From Cloeon dipterum (Eukaryota; Arthropoda; Insecta; Ephemeroptera; Baetidae): a stretch of 64,000 nucleotides of DNA. Shown piece by piece: positions 10,764 to 24,754 of the stretch; the stretch's first letter is position 1; every line of letters starts with the position of its first letter. The notes beneath the pieces are model-generated. The model had not been told where the DNA came from and did no database searches. It saw only the letters and a list, made by a program, of their open reading frames with translations. A program made the position numbers and the translations under genes. The stretch is from NCBI RefSeq assembly GCF_949628265.1, contig NC_088786.1, forward strand, positions 20,605,681-20,669,680. Reading direction: 5' to 3'.

Positions 10764-13700
10764 ATGTCGAGGGACAAGATGTCCAGGCGGTTCTACCGCG
10801 TCGAGAGCGGACAGGATCTGCTCGCCTACATGGACAAGGGCGAGTCGGCAAACTTGGAGAACCGCTGGTGCTTCGAGACCGCGTGGGAGGCGGCAAACAA
10901 AGGTACTACAATTTTCTAATTTACATATTATCTTTTAAGTATAAATTAAATATTTTTACTAGGTTAAAATGGTTTTAAAATACAATTTAACCCGCAAAAT
11001 ATTTTTTAGATTGTGAACTAGACTGGTAGCATGATTTTTTGTAAGATGTTTTAAGTATGAAAAAAGTTCCTATAGAAGGAATGATATATTTTTCCAAGAT
11101 CGTACGACCAGTAATTTGTATATTATTTCCAATTTAAAAGAAGATGATGGGTTATTAGTGCTGCAGTTGACTCTGTCATTATTTGCCTCTGCATAATTTA
11201 TTCTTTTTTTTAATACCTGGCCGTAAGAGTAAATAAAAAAATTATTTCACTTCCAACAGTGGATATTTTCTCAGTTTAATGTTTAACATTAATATTCTGC
11301 GTCAAATTTTACGTTAAACAGTTGTGTAAATCTGTGATAAAGTTTTAAACCTGAGAACTAATAGCGGGATGGTTAGACAGAATGTGTTCAAATTATTGGA
11401 TTAATATCTGGTTGCACAATGATTATTTCTGACCTGATGTGATTCACTTGCCAGATTCTTCTCTGTGTAGCGACTTCCACATAAACTAAGTTTGTATTAA
11501 TCTCGATCCTGGTATTTCCTCTTTTTCCAGCAATTTTAAATATGGCAATGTTGTTTGATTTGTAAAATTTTGTCCGGCAGTGGGTGGAATTTACACGGTG
11601 ATCCGGTCGAAGGCTTTCGTGTCGACCGAGGAGATGGGCGAGCATTACTGCCTCCTCGGCCCGTACAAAGAGACGTACGCGCGAACCGAGGTGGAGGAGT
11701 TGGAGTTTCCCACAAACAGTCCTTTCGCGGTGGCCGTGCGCAATCTGCGTGCCCAGGGCTACAAGCTGCACACGGGCACATGGCTAGTCGATGGCAACCC
11801 GCAGATCATCCTCTTTGACATCGGCTCCGGTGCCTGGAAGCTAGACCAGTTCAGGCATGAGCTGTGGGAGACGTGCCACCTCGGCATTCCACACCTGGAC
11901 GTCGAGGCCAACGACGCCGTCATTCTCGGATACATGGTTGCAGAATTCATTGCAGAAGTAATTACAATTGCTTTGATGAATATTTTATGTAAAACGAAAT
12001 TATCACATAGTAAAATTTTATTCCATTTGCTTGTAGCGTCAGGATGAGAAATTTAAATATCGTGTGTGAGGAGAACAAACAGAATTAATTGGATAGCTAT
12101 TTCGGATAATCCCATCCTAACCCTCGTCAGCAAACCTTGCTATTGAAATACCCACCTGGCACATGTTCACACAGGCTGACCTTGAATATTTTCTAAAGGG
12201 CGAGCTTGGTTCATTCACAATCCATACCGATTGACTGTTTATGTCTCATTTGCAGCTAATTGTGATATATTTATGTTCGTTGCCAGTTGCCATCCGATTT
12301 TTAAAATTGGACAATTAACACCAACTCTACAAACATATCACATAAATAATAATACATAATAAAAGCGTTCAAAATTTCATATTGGCTACTTCACATACAG
12401 CTACAGTATTTTCATGACTGTCAAAGAAAATGATTAAATGCAAGAAGGCAAATCACAGTTGATACAAATAGAGACATTTGTCACAGTTGTTTGTTTTTTA
12501 CAAATTTAAAAGTGGAAGGCATTATCGTGTGAGTGAACAAAGGCTGACTTCCAACTAATGGGTACATTTTATGTTCAAGAGAGAGAATATTATTTCTTGT
12601 GTCTTGTAAGTTAGATTAATTTTGGCTTTCGTTTGCAGTTTAGAAAAGCGGCTGAAGAGTATTCTGACATCAAGCCCAGGGTGGTGGCGCACTTCCACGA
12701 GTGGCAGGCGGGCGTGGGTCTCATTGCACTGCGCACCAGGCACGTCGAGGTGGCCACTGTTTTCACCACGCACGCCACCCTTCTCGGCCGGTACCTCTGC
12801 GCCGGCAGCACTGATTTCTACAATAACCTCGGCAATGTAAATATAGTAGAAGCTACCTTAAAAGGTCATGCAATATCCACCACAATGCCCACGATAGAAG
12901 GTGCCGTGACCTTTGAGCTGTTATTGTTCAGGAGCGGAGACTGAAACGAAAATTTATAATAATTTGTGGATTGTTCGCTTCTTATAGCCTGTTTCTCACT
13001 AGGGAACCCTGGGTTCATACATATGCAATTTTTTTTCCTCAAATACTGATCACTTTTGTGATGTTTACATGGACCACCAGTCCAAAATTTTTAAACTAGG
13101 ATCATTTTCGAGTTACAAACCAGATAAATGTTATAGGAAAAAACTTAAAATAAATTTTTGTTAAACTCTTCATTATGTTTGGTATGTATAGGCTCCCCTT
13201 GGTCAGACAAATCGATTGATGGGTCCATTTTGACTTTCCAAAATTCTCAAAGATGTTTCCAAAGAGTTGTGTTGATCATAGGAATTGACAAAATTCCTAC
13301 TTCACACCTCCTTGGGACTGACCTTTACCTTGGTAAAACGGTAATGGACCCAGAGCAAATTAATAAATTTATCACTTTTAAAATCAAAATAATAATTTTC
13401 ATGTTATTTGCAGTTCAATGTGGATGAGGAGGCAGGAAAGCGGCAGATCTACCATCGGTACTGCATGGAGCGTGCGGCAACACATCTGAGTCACGTGTTC
13501 ACAACGGTGTCAGAAGTGACCGGGCTGGAGGCAGAGCACTTGCTCAAACGCAAGCCTGACTACATCACTCCAAACGGCCTGAATGTGAAGAAGTTCTCGG
13601 CGCTGCACGAGTTCCAAAATCTGCACGCCGTCGCCAAGGAAAAGATCAACGAGTTCACACGGGGTCATTTTTACGGCCACTATGATTTTGACCTGGACAA

Positions 13701-16700
13701 GACGCTCTACTTCTTCATTGCTGGCCGCTATGAGTTTGGCAACAAGGTCCGATAGTAAACACAATTATTTTATTATTATTTCGTTAATTTCTATGAAAAA
13801 CAGTTTTAAAAATTGATTTATATTACCAGTAAGTTTTGCAACCCGTGAAAAATTTAAAAATAAACAAATTAAAGCTTAATTTAATGAAAATTATCTTAGA
13901 AAAATTTAAACTCTAATGCAAGCTGTTACATTTCTGCACGTGATTTTCCCGGAACACTTTTCTGTTGGAAATTGTTCCACACTTTTCCAAATGTATTAAA
14001 ACACATTAATCAATTTGTCTCACTGAACACATTAAAAAATGTATCAATTCAATTGAAATGCAACCACTTTTGTTCAAAGTAAATTATGGCAGCTTGAAAT
14101 TTGTTAATTGTTTGAATTTTTACGTTCAGAGTTGTGAATATAGCGAACCTTATTAAATAACGAGAACTTTATTCCTTTGGTAAATTGTCATTTATAAAAA
14201 ATTATCGTAAAACAATAATTACAAATTAACTAAACAGGGTGCAGATGTGTTCATTGAGGCGCTGGCCCGGCTGAACCATTACCTGAAGGCGGCAAACTCA
14301 GACACAACAGTGGTGGCGTTCCTCATCTTCCCTGCCAAGACCAACAACTTCAACGTGGAGAGTCTTCGTGGCGCTGCGGTGACCAAGAGTTTGCGCGACA
14401 CAATCAACCAGATCCAGCACAATTTGGGCAAGCGCCTCTATGAGATCTGCCTGCAGGGTAAAGTGCCTGGTCCGAATGACCTGCTTCTAAAAGAGGACAC
14501 GGTCAAGCTCAAACGCTGCACCTACGCGCTGCAGCGTGATGGTCTGCCGCCTGTCACCACACACAACGTCATTGACGATTGGAACGACCCTGTGCTCAAC
14601 TCCATCCGCAGGTGCCAGATGTTTAACACCGTCAACGACAGAGTCAAGGTGATCACAGCAAAATAAATTCTTGAATTCCTCTCAGGGATTTTTGAAACTG
14701 TGGAAAGTTCTAAATTTTTGAAGATTGCCAGAATATAAAAAATAACGCGTTTTGCTTAAATTTGGGTAGTAGACACTGTTCATTAAGGCAAAACGATCAG
14801 TGGGTCATTTCTACCTTCCGGAAGAAATCAAGAATTTCCCATGAGGCTTTGAAAGTTCTTAATGGTTAATCGCAGAGCAAAAAACTAAACATCAAATTTA
14901 CTAATTATACATGAAGACCAAAACTTTTTCTTTTGTAATGTTTTCATTCCCAAAATAAATGTGTAAAACTTAATAAATTAAACAGAGTATGAATTTTTCT
15001 TAGTGTCAATCAAAAACATGAACTAGCTTTGCAATTCGATTTTGAAACATTTCCCATGAGGATTTTTAACCTTTGAAGCCCCATAACTTGTAAACTCTGT
15101 TGAATCAATAATTTTGTCAAAATCTAAAACGTTGAATTCTAAGAGTTTCATTGTAAGGACAGTCTGATTCCCATTTTAGAACAAAATCATGAAAACAAGA
15201 AATTTTAATAAACGTTCAAATTTATATCAACAGGTTGTGTTCCACCCTGAGTTCCTGTCATCGACAAATCCACTGTTTGGTCTTGACTACGAGGAGTTTG
15301 TGCGGGGCTGCCATTTGGGTGTGTTCCCCTCTTATTACGAGCCGTGGGGCTACACGCCAGCCGAGTGCACAGTCATGGGCATTCCCTCCATCACCACCAA
15401 CCTCTCAGGTAAGTTAACCCTTACTTTTCTCTGGAACTGTTTCTGAATTTCGGTTTTGGCCAGGCTTCGGCTGCTTCATGCAGGAACATGTAGCTGACCC
15501 AATGAGCTACGGTATTTACATCGTGGACCGGCGCTACATATCGCTTGAAAGCACAATCAGGCAGCTGGCGCAGTACATGTTCGACTTCTCGCGGCTCAAC
15601 CGACGCCAACGCATCATCCAGCGTAACCGCACTGAGCGCCTCAGCGACCTGCTCGACTGGCGCAACCTTGGAATTGTAAGTCTATTTTTCTACCACTTAA
15701 AGAGGATATTTCAAAATCCTTGTTGCAATAATGCATGAAATCTTTAGGATTCAGTTGAAGCCAAAATTGACCTTAGAAGCACTGTAAATTTGTTAGAAAA
15801 GTGGCTGCAAGGTTAGCATGATTTTTAAATGGTGGGGACTGTCTCTTTATTTGAAAAACCTATTTTATTTCTCAATCAAAGAGTTTACTAAGAGGTTTCA
15901 TACGCTGTTGGACAGATCTCGACGAGGGGAATCAAAATCTGCCAAGAAAATATGATCAAGCACTGTAAATTTTGGATGAAATTTGAAAACTTTGAATTTT
16001 TCTGTAGCAAAATCCTTTTTTGATCATTGCAAATTGCAGAAAAAATTGTTTTTCGATGAACTAACTGCTTATCGCATCCAAAGATGATTAGAATAATTTT
16101 TAATTGTCGCCCTGTATCGATCCACTTTAAACATATAAATTCAGACAACAATGCTTTAAAGAATGGAAAAATTTCAGGATACTGCAAGTTGATTTATAAA
16201 AGAATTCCTAGATCGCAGAAAAGTTTTGATTTTGCAAATGATTTAATCTGAGATTTAAATTTTTTTAAATAAATTGTAGCCGTCTGGAGACGAAAATTCT
16301 CCTTATACTTATCAAAGGTGCAAAAGGTACCCTGATCTGCCCATAATTTCGTTCCTGATGAGTGCCTGGCTTCCTCCAAATAGTCAGATTGCATATATTC
16401 TAAAATCTCTCAACTTGGCCGTGTTCAGGTTGAAACAATAAAGAGCCTGTCAGGTGGACGACAAATTAAATCAGGTTGAGACTCATGATCAATGAAATTT
16501 AAAAATTGCAATGTAATCATGGATTTGTGCGTGTTTTAGTATTATCGCCAAGCAAGAATGCGAGCGTTGAAGAGCGTGTACCCCGAAATGGAAGAGGAGG
16601 GTGAAGGCATGGGCGGCCGCTTCAACTACCCGCGACCGATTTCGGAGCCCCCAAGTCCAAGTTCTTCGCGGATGACTACTCCAGCACCTTCAGAGCATGG

Positions 16701-16826
16701 TTCAGATGATGAGGATGAGGTTGATGAAGAGAAAGAGGTAGATAAATATGCTCACGCAAAATGCATTAAAATTTAATTTGATCTTATATTTTGCAGCTGC
16801 AAGAGTTGGCTCACGGCGGGAATTGA
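10764..16826 (+). CDS. GlyS: Glycogen synthase (GT3 family), complete, 690 aa
   Basis: Coding exons: 10764-10902, 11581-11957, 12639-12836, 13414-13746, 14238-14648, 15234-15408, 15464-15675, 16540-16737, 16797-16826; all in frame. It transfers glucose from UDP-glucose to growing glycogen in the cytosol. Visible signatures: [16 protein letters not shown] near the N-terminus, [64 protein letters not shown], and [14 protein letters not shown] containing the E-x7-E pair (Glu522, Glu530). An arginine cluster [15 protein letters not shown] (590-604) corresponds to the glucose-6-phosphate site. The C-terminal [14 protein letters not shown] stretch matches the phosphorylated tail of animal muscle-type enzymes. 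Length is close to insect glycogen synthase. Expected control: allosteric activation by G6P, inhibition by GSK3/CK2 phosphorylation, reactivation by PP1. The tail ends sooner than the human one. Confidence 0.97.
13925..13965. repeat. Short dispersed repeat in glycogen synthase intron (partner 38763-38802)
   Basis: TTACATTTCTG followed by GTGATTTTCCC and AACAC-TTTTCT matches an almost identical block in a FAR-B intron. This is probably a fragment of a common non-autonomous element. Confidence 0.45.
15122..15160 (-). repeat. Dispersed repeat core in glycogen synthase intron (minus orientation)
   Basis: The reverse complement reads AATGAAACTCTTAGAATTCA followed by ACGTTTTAG. Related cores occur at 29032-29070, 37541-37570, 40374-40413 and 40706-40722. 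Confidence 0.5.
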
Positions 16827-18321
16827 GCGGGGATTTAATAGAGTTTTAAACAAACAAAATCAACCGAGGTGAAGGAATCAAAGTTATGATATAATGACCG
16901 CACTCATTACTAAAATGTGCACAGATAGCTGTACTGCAAGTCACGAGATAGAAAAAAGTAATTCTGCGTTTAAAACGATGCGTTTTCTGTGTATATTAGC
17001 CTTTGGTAGCCGCGCTCACTATTTTTTGTCCTAGTGCCATCTCGTTTTGTATTTTTGCTCATGGATTACACTTTGTTTTTTGCTGTTGAGTATATTTTTA
17101 TATAATATTATTTCGTCATTTTAATCTCTCGTTATTTACATATAGTTGTGTTTTGTTTATAGCCTTAAAGAGATACATATGTTGTGAAACTTATTGATTT
17201 ATCCGATTTATCACTTCAGCAATCGTCTGAAAAATAGTTATATATTATAGTTATTTACTAGACAAAAGCAGTGAAATTGGAACCTGGAGTGTATATTGCA
17301 TTATATCAAAAGCTGTTCTCTCAGATATATTATTCTATGCTATATAGTGTATATCGTTCTAAATTTTACTGACGGACACACTTATTGTTGGTAAATTGGT
17401 TTGAATTTTATCGAAAAAAAGCTCTTTTAGTTTGTCTGCTTCTTCACAATTTCTCTCTTCGCTGTTCTTGGAAAAAATGATCTAAAACTAAAATTGCAAA
17501 CACCTGAAACACACACTCATGTTGAATTATTTTTTAATCCACACATGAATGTGATACAATGTGCCATAAATTAAAAAAAATGCAATTAAATAGATCTACA
17601 GAATCACCTTATCTTTTATTGACATCTTACAAGAGTTTCAGTTGTCTGAATTAAATGTACGCTTAACTTATAAAATATTTCGACTTTTATTCAAACCAAA
17701 GTGTCCTAATATTCTCCAAGATTTCCAGCGCTTGGCCGTATTCTCTTGGCAGATTTTAATTCCTCTCGTAAAGATCTATTTAACATTAACAGAGTAGTGA
17801 CGAGACACATTTTTGGAAAACTCTCATTTGTTCTGAAATAAGATTTCAAGACAGATCTTCTCATTGGAAATGCATAATGTTAATTTTCTTAATTTTGCAG
17901 CTACCTTTATTCTCACAAATTTACTTTGCTATCAAGGTGAATTTTGGTTTTAACTGAATCCTTATGGAATAATTTATGCATTGAAAACAAGAATTTGCCG
18001 GGATTTGGCAGTATAAATCCTCTTTAAGAGTTCGAAAGAATTGCTTTCTGGACTCTGCACTTCAAGCATGGGAATAAAGCCAGCCCACAGAACTTTCAAA
18101 TAGCAACAACTTATACGCGCCATGAGCCCACGTGTCGACCCGCGTGCTGTGATTGGCCGGCTGCGTCGAGCAGCTGTGGCCTCGCGAATGACAATAAAGG
18201 CAAAATCTGCCTGATTCTGTCGGTGTGCGTTCAAAACATTGGCTGCGTGAGAATCCGTGGGCGCTAAACTCGCGTCGATCCGCACCTTTTTTGGCCGATA
18301 AAGTGAGAGCTGGAATCCAGA
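16827..18321. other. Glycogen synthase 3' untranslated region and HSPBP1 upstream region
   Basis: The stretch after the glycogen synthase stop is AT-rich and looks like a long 3' UTR; I could not place a single clear polyadenylation signal. The region 18000-18320 is GC-richer. It has a TATAAAT at about 18012 and a CCACGTG E-box core near 18128, and probably carries the HSPBP1 promoter and leader. Confidence 0.4.
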
Positions 18322-20181
18322 ATGTCAGATCAGCAGAACGAAGGCAACAATGCGGCCAACAATGACGGCCGGCAGCCGCCTGAGAACATGCAGCAGCTTT
18401 TGCGATTGACTCTAGACGCGTCAGGCACCAACGCACCAACCCCCAGCTACGGACCCATTTCCGAGGAGGTGAATTATTAATTAATCCGATTAGCGTGTGA
18501 GTACGAATTTTTATGTGTGTCATGGGGTATGTAGAACCGCAAGTGGCTGAACGAAGCTATCAGCGACATGTCCATCAACGTGATCGAGGAGCTGACCAAG
18601 GGCATCAAGGTGCTCGAGCAGGTGGGCAGCATCTCGGGCAGCGACAGCCCTGAGGAATTCGAGAGAGTTCTCGACCTCATCACCAATTATGTGGACAACA
18701 TGGACATTTCCAATGGTGAGTGCCTGACTATTTACATATACATATGTTATGTATTATTTAATATTTTGAATTAAAATTCGGTGTGCAGATTTCCACAAAA
18801 TTGGTGGCTTCACCATCTTTGACCCCCTGCTGTCTTCGCCGCACCCCCGACTGCGCAGCAAGGCGGCTAACCTGATTGCCGAGGTGACCCAGAACAACGT
18901 GTACTGCCAGCAGAGGGTCACGCACCTCTTCCCCAAGCTGCTGCAGATGGTCAAGGAAGATCCTGAGCCTGAGGTCAAGGTCAAGGCGCTATACGCCCTC
19001 TCTTGCTCGCTCAGGGACTATCCTCCCTCGCTCGAGTACATCGTCAAGTACGACGGCTTCAGCGTCCTGCTCAGTGCCATGCAGAGCAATATTGAGAAGT
19101 TGCAGATCAAGGCTGCCTTCCTCCTCAGTGCCTTGTGTTCAGAGAGCAATGCCGTCAAAGGTATGACAATTTTTTGTTGGAAAACGTAACCCTTCAATTT
19201 CAGCACCCTTTGCTCTGCATAAGGCACCAGAAAATTTAATAAGTGGCAAAATATAAATACAATATAATACTGATGTTAATTTTTATTTTGCACAGGGTTA
19301 TACTTAATTTTTTTTTAATCAATGTTTGATTGAGCAAGCAGTACTCAGATTATAAATTAATTTTTCCAGGGGCTTAATGCTGAAGATTTTTATTGTTTAA
19401 CATTTCAAATTGCTTTATAACATATATTATATTTTTTCTTGAATGTATCACTTTAAAATTTCCTTTTTAATATCCTCTACGAGTTATTTTCATGGCCAGA
19501 AATGAATTCTCCTTGATAACAGGAAAGTTTCATGTATATCATCAACCAAACTCAAATTTCCTTGTTGACGCAGTGAGAAAATGTCGATGTTTGTTGAGCA
19601 ATGTCTTCTCCACTAGAATGAATTAAAAATCAAAATTGTGGAAAACGAATAGATATTATTTGTTCTCCTCTTAGCCATTGACCTGAATTTTCGGTAATTT
19701 GACATAAATTTTAGAAAAAAGTACATAAAATAGATCCTATCAACTGAAAGAACACATTTTTTAAGAAAAGAAAAATCGGCCATGGTAAAAAAAAAATACT
19801 GAAATGCTCAAACAGACAAGATAAAAATTAATACTACCCAGGCTATGAAATTTTATTTTTTTCAGAACATGTGTTGAAGCAAAAACTTATCGACCACTTG
19901 GCTGAAATGCTCTCTAAGAAGGACCAACCATATGAGCACCTGCTTTCGGCGCTGCTTTCACTGGTGCGAGACCTCCCTCAGGCGCAGGAAGAATGCAGGA
20001 GGCCAGAGTTGTACATGTACAACATACTGATAAGACTCCGGGAGCACTCCATCATCAATGAGAACCTCGTATGTCGTAAACAATATTGTTTGTGTCTAAA
20101 TTAATTATGTTGCTACAGGACCAGCGACAACACTGTCAGGAACTGCTTACCCTCCTGTACAATGAAACGTTCTACAGATAA
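18322..20181 (+). CDS. HSPBP1: HSPBP1-type Hsp70 nucleotide-exchange factor (armadillo repeats), 321 aa
   Basis: Exons 18322-18468, 18535-18715, 18789-19160, 19866-20068 and 20119-20181 join in frame to TAA. The protein binds the Hsp70 ATPase domain through an armadillo-repeat fold and promotes ADP release in the cytosol. Evidence for the family: the N-terminal MQQLLRLTLDASG block followed by PISEENRKWLNEAI; then DNMDISNDFHKIGGF, RLRSKAANLIAEVTQNN, VKVKALYALSCSLRDY, YDGFSVLLSAMQS, LQIKAAFLLSALCSES and LLSALLSLVRDLPQAQEECR. These follow the order seen in animal HSPBP1/Fes1 proteins. There is no signal peptide, which favours the cytosolic form over the ER paralogue SIL1. An N-terminal Asn/Gln-rich stretch (about 4-16) resembles the low-complexity leader of the family. 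The long third intron (19161-19865) is AT-rich and empty. Confidence 0.93.
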
Positions 20182-21119
20182 AAAAAATTGAGTAACACTG
20201 TAATCTTAAGGTAATGATGAGTATAATTTTATGATTTCAAGAAGGTAAGATCACTATTAAAATGAAGTTGAACAGTTATATTGACATTTTTATTTGACCT
20301 CATCAATATTTTTCGGACTCAAATAATTTTCTAGATTTTGTTATACCAAGCCAGACATGATGGCGATTGGGTGGCCGTTTATTCTTCTTATTATCTTAGA
20401 AATGTGGGGTTCTCCTTGTGCTGTTTATGAGCAAAGCGGGCAGTGGAGGGGGAGCGAGTGGGCAAAAGAACACATGTCATGCTATCCTTGCCCCTCCACT
20501 CGCAGCTCCTGACGAGGCAAACAGCGAACTCTCCACTCTTCTCGCTACATCAGCTGGTTGGATGAACAAATTAGCGGACGCCTCTTATTGGCTTCCCCTA
20601 CCTAATATGCGCACGCGCAATCGGAAACAAAAAATCCAATTAGATAAAATAGAATATATTTTTTAGAATCAACAATCAAAAGGATAAAGTTACATACTCT
20701 GTATTTCCGCCCCTTTCACAAATGATAATAGTGTATGTATGTGTATGTACTCATGACAGATAAAATATATTTTATCTCTGCATGATTTATTTGCTTCAAG
20801 TAATAATGATCCTCATATTATCAGCTTTTATGATGTTTTCCGTGTTTTCTTAACTTTCTAAAGCGGTGCCTACGTTGAAGTTAATTAGTGATAGCATAAT
20901 TTTACGCTGCATATTAGCTCTCCAATGTGTAGTGAGAACACGGTAATAAATTGTAAAAGAAGTAAAAGAATAAATTTAATGATTGGAATGTGGAAAATTT
21001 CATCGATTATTTGGTTCCCGCGCGCGAAAAATTGCGACAGTCGGCGTAGCGACGAGGGTTCGAGGTCGTCAGGCTGCAGCCAATCAGCGGAGCTGTTCTG
21101 CTCGTAAACAAAACTCAAC

Positions 21120-21209
21120 ACTCATCTGGAGCTGACTCGGTTCTTCATTAGGATCGGGACTTGACATCGCGCTAAGACACAATTTTTTATAACAACTCGC
21201 TTTGATCAG
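21120..21209 (+). other. Candidate untranslated first exon (possibly of PP1)
   Basis: The region ends with a strong donor (GATCAG before GTGAGTTG) at 21209/21210. A possible acceptor (CGGGCAG, 22285) lies 15 bases before the PP1 ATG, so this could be a distal first exon. No transcript support. Confidence 0.35.
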
Positions 21210-22171
21210 GTGAGTTGTTGATTGCATAACCCTCTATCCAGTTATTATTTATTTACTTTCACGTGGTTTGTCACTTTTGCTGAGTTTCAAGTTTTTATTT
21301 TTCGTCATTCAACCATAATGTAACTTGCAACGAGAGACGACCGAGAGAGTGGTATAAATGGAAATTCTATCCTTGTGATCTCATATTAATACCTTGGTTG
21401 TTACGCGGTCGTATGTGCTGCACTTTTTGTTATTTCCGGATATGTATTTCAATCAACAAATTAAACACGTAAAGGGAAGAAGAAGTATAAATGCACGAAA
21501 GAGAGAAAGAACTAATACAAAATTCATTGTTAATACATATATGAAGAGATAATGTATAATTTATATGGAAGAAAAAATTATTATTTTTTTGTTGATCTTG
21601 AACAAATTAAACATCTATAGCGCTGACAATTTTTGAAAGTAACCAAAAATATCAATACATATTTTGGCTGGCGAAAAAATTTAATTGGCATGATTGCATA
21701 ACACTCAAGTATATATTTTAAGCAAAATGTATCTCAACGGCTTCCACGTGCTGAGATAAATTTTTCAAAAGCTGAATCATTATGTATGTTATTTCGGTCA
21801 TTTCAAAATTAAAGCCTCTAGGCCATAATTAAAATTAAGTAATGAGTCATTATTTCTGCGGTGGTGAACTGGAGAACTTTGCTGCACTATGGTAGTGCAG
21901 ACAAAAGGAAGGCATAAGAAATCAGGTATGAAAAATAAAATCGAGCAATCGCGTAACAGTTTGCCCTTGTTCACACTCACACACTCGTCAAAATTCGCCG
22001 CATTTTCATTATTTTGCTATGGTGAGATTGGTGAGCCTTGACGAAAACGGAAAAGTGCGCTTTAAGGCAAAAGGCAGAAAGCAGTGCTACAATAGGGTGT
22101 AACCATTACCAATATCTTGAAAAATCCCGGTCTCCGTATCGACTAATCAGAGGTTCATATACCTCAGGCCA

Positions 22172-22225
22172 GCCAATCAAAAAGCGGTGCTGGTGCTCCG
22201 ATTGGTAGACACTCCACTGACGTCA
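22172..22225 (+). promoter_or_regulatory. PP1 promoter motifs: two CCAAT boxes and a CRE
   Basis: CCAAT at about 22173, its reverse ATTGG at 22201-22205 and a perfect palindromic CRE TGACGTCA at 22218-22225 lie 75-130 bases upstream of the PP1 start codon. Confidence 0.45.
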
Positions 22226-22300
22226 AATACAGCGGGTTGGTAGCACTGCTGTCCCAATCTTGTTTTTTCTCGGGCTTGTCGGGCAGTCTGCGGGGAAAAT

Positions 22301-23597
<1,297 letters not shown>

Positions 23598-24615
23598 ATC
23601 CTCTGCTCGCGCGCACCCTTTTGGCCCGTTGCATCACCCCCCACTTGTTGATGGACATAAACGATTATATATACATAATATATATTTAAACATATACACA
23701 CATTGAAGCACCAATTTAATAAGGGAGAAAATCCGATTGTTATACAAGGGTCAATTATGGCTTTAAACTCGGAGGCGACAAAGCTGTCGGCACAGACTGC
23801 TTGCAAATTCGAATTGTGCAATTTTGCCACTCGCTCTGCGTCAAATGATGACACGCAGTGAATTCCAACTCCAAAAATAATAATGTGACCTGTGTGTGCA
23901 CTTGTAAAATCCTGGAACCAAAGTTGCTCTTGACTATGGTTAAATTACACGCATTTTTACAAATTCAGATCAGTATTACAAACGAGGGAATTATAGTTGG
24001 CTCTTCCCATTCCTTGGTAGAGGAATTTTTCAGTACACAGCCCCACCTCTCTCTTTGCTCCCAGACACACGGGTTGAGAATCATTTATTCAACTAGTCCG
24101 ACAACCTTTTTGCTTAGACACAATTCCAAATTAAGCTGGTAAGACCGACAAATGAGCGGTTTGTTTAAGTAAGTCGTCAGAGCGAGTGACCTTCCGACCA
24201 GCGTTTCATTTGCCAAATTTACTAACTGCGTAGAAGGAACGATAAAGCCCGCGGGTCTTCCATTGGCATTTTCGTTGCGAGCTGAAAGTCTCCGCAGCCA
24301 GAGCATATAGGGGTGAGCCACCCCCAAAAGCAGCATCCCCCCTTCCACTGGTAGGGTTTCTATGCGGGTGGAAGGGGCGTGCGCAACCTGTTGATGTCCT
24401 GTGTACAGGCACGGCGACTGCACGGAAGTGACAGAGCTGCCACACTGGATTCTTTTTGCTGGAGTGGTTAAAGTAGCACTGGAATTTTAATTTTGACTGT
24501 GCATAAAGATTCCTGAGGGTCGAATTAGGTCAGGCAGCTTAATCATTCATTGTCATTCGACAATTCAACATTACAAGCAGAAAATTGGCGGAAAGACTAG
24601 TTAAAAGAAGGGAGC

Positions 24616-24754
24616 GGTTCTCTGATTGGACATAGCGCTTGTCTAAGATCCAGACAGCAACGCCACAGCGGCAGCCAGCGCAAGCAATTTGGCAGGTCAG
24701 CCAGCAGCTTGACTTGCCTGTCACTTGACTAGCGCTATGTCAAATTGGAGAACC
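24616..24754. repeat. Imperfect inverted repeat, ~24 bp arms
   Basis: The left arm (24616-24639) GGTTCTCTGATTGGACATAG + CGCT pairs with the right arm (24731-24754), whose complement reads GGTTCTCCAATTTGACATAG + CGCT. The arms are 91 bases apart. It may be a foldback or MITE remnant. Confidence 0.5.

Larger units (their letters stand above)
20182..22300. other. Spacer between HSPBP1 and PP1 with two candidate promoter regions
   Basis: No coding region. A GC-richer patch at 20430-20620 contains a 10 bp inverted repeat (20442-20451 with 20491-20500). A second patch at 21020-21209 has a CCAAT box (near 21079) and ends in TTGATCAG followed by GTGAGT, a candidate untranslated first exon. A third patch (22160-22290) adjoins the PP1 start. 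The rest is AT-rich. Confidence 0.4.

Noticed and set aside
18062-18523. 153-codon minus-strand frame overlapping HSPBP1 exon 1
   Set aside because: It is antisense to a solid coding exon and promoter, with no family resemblance.
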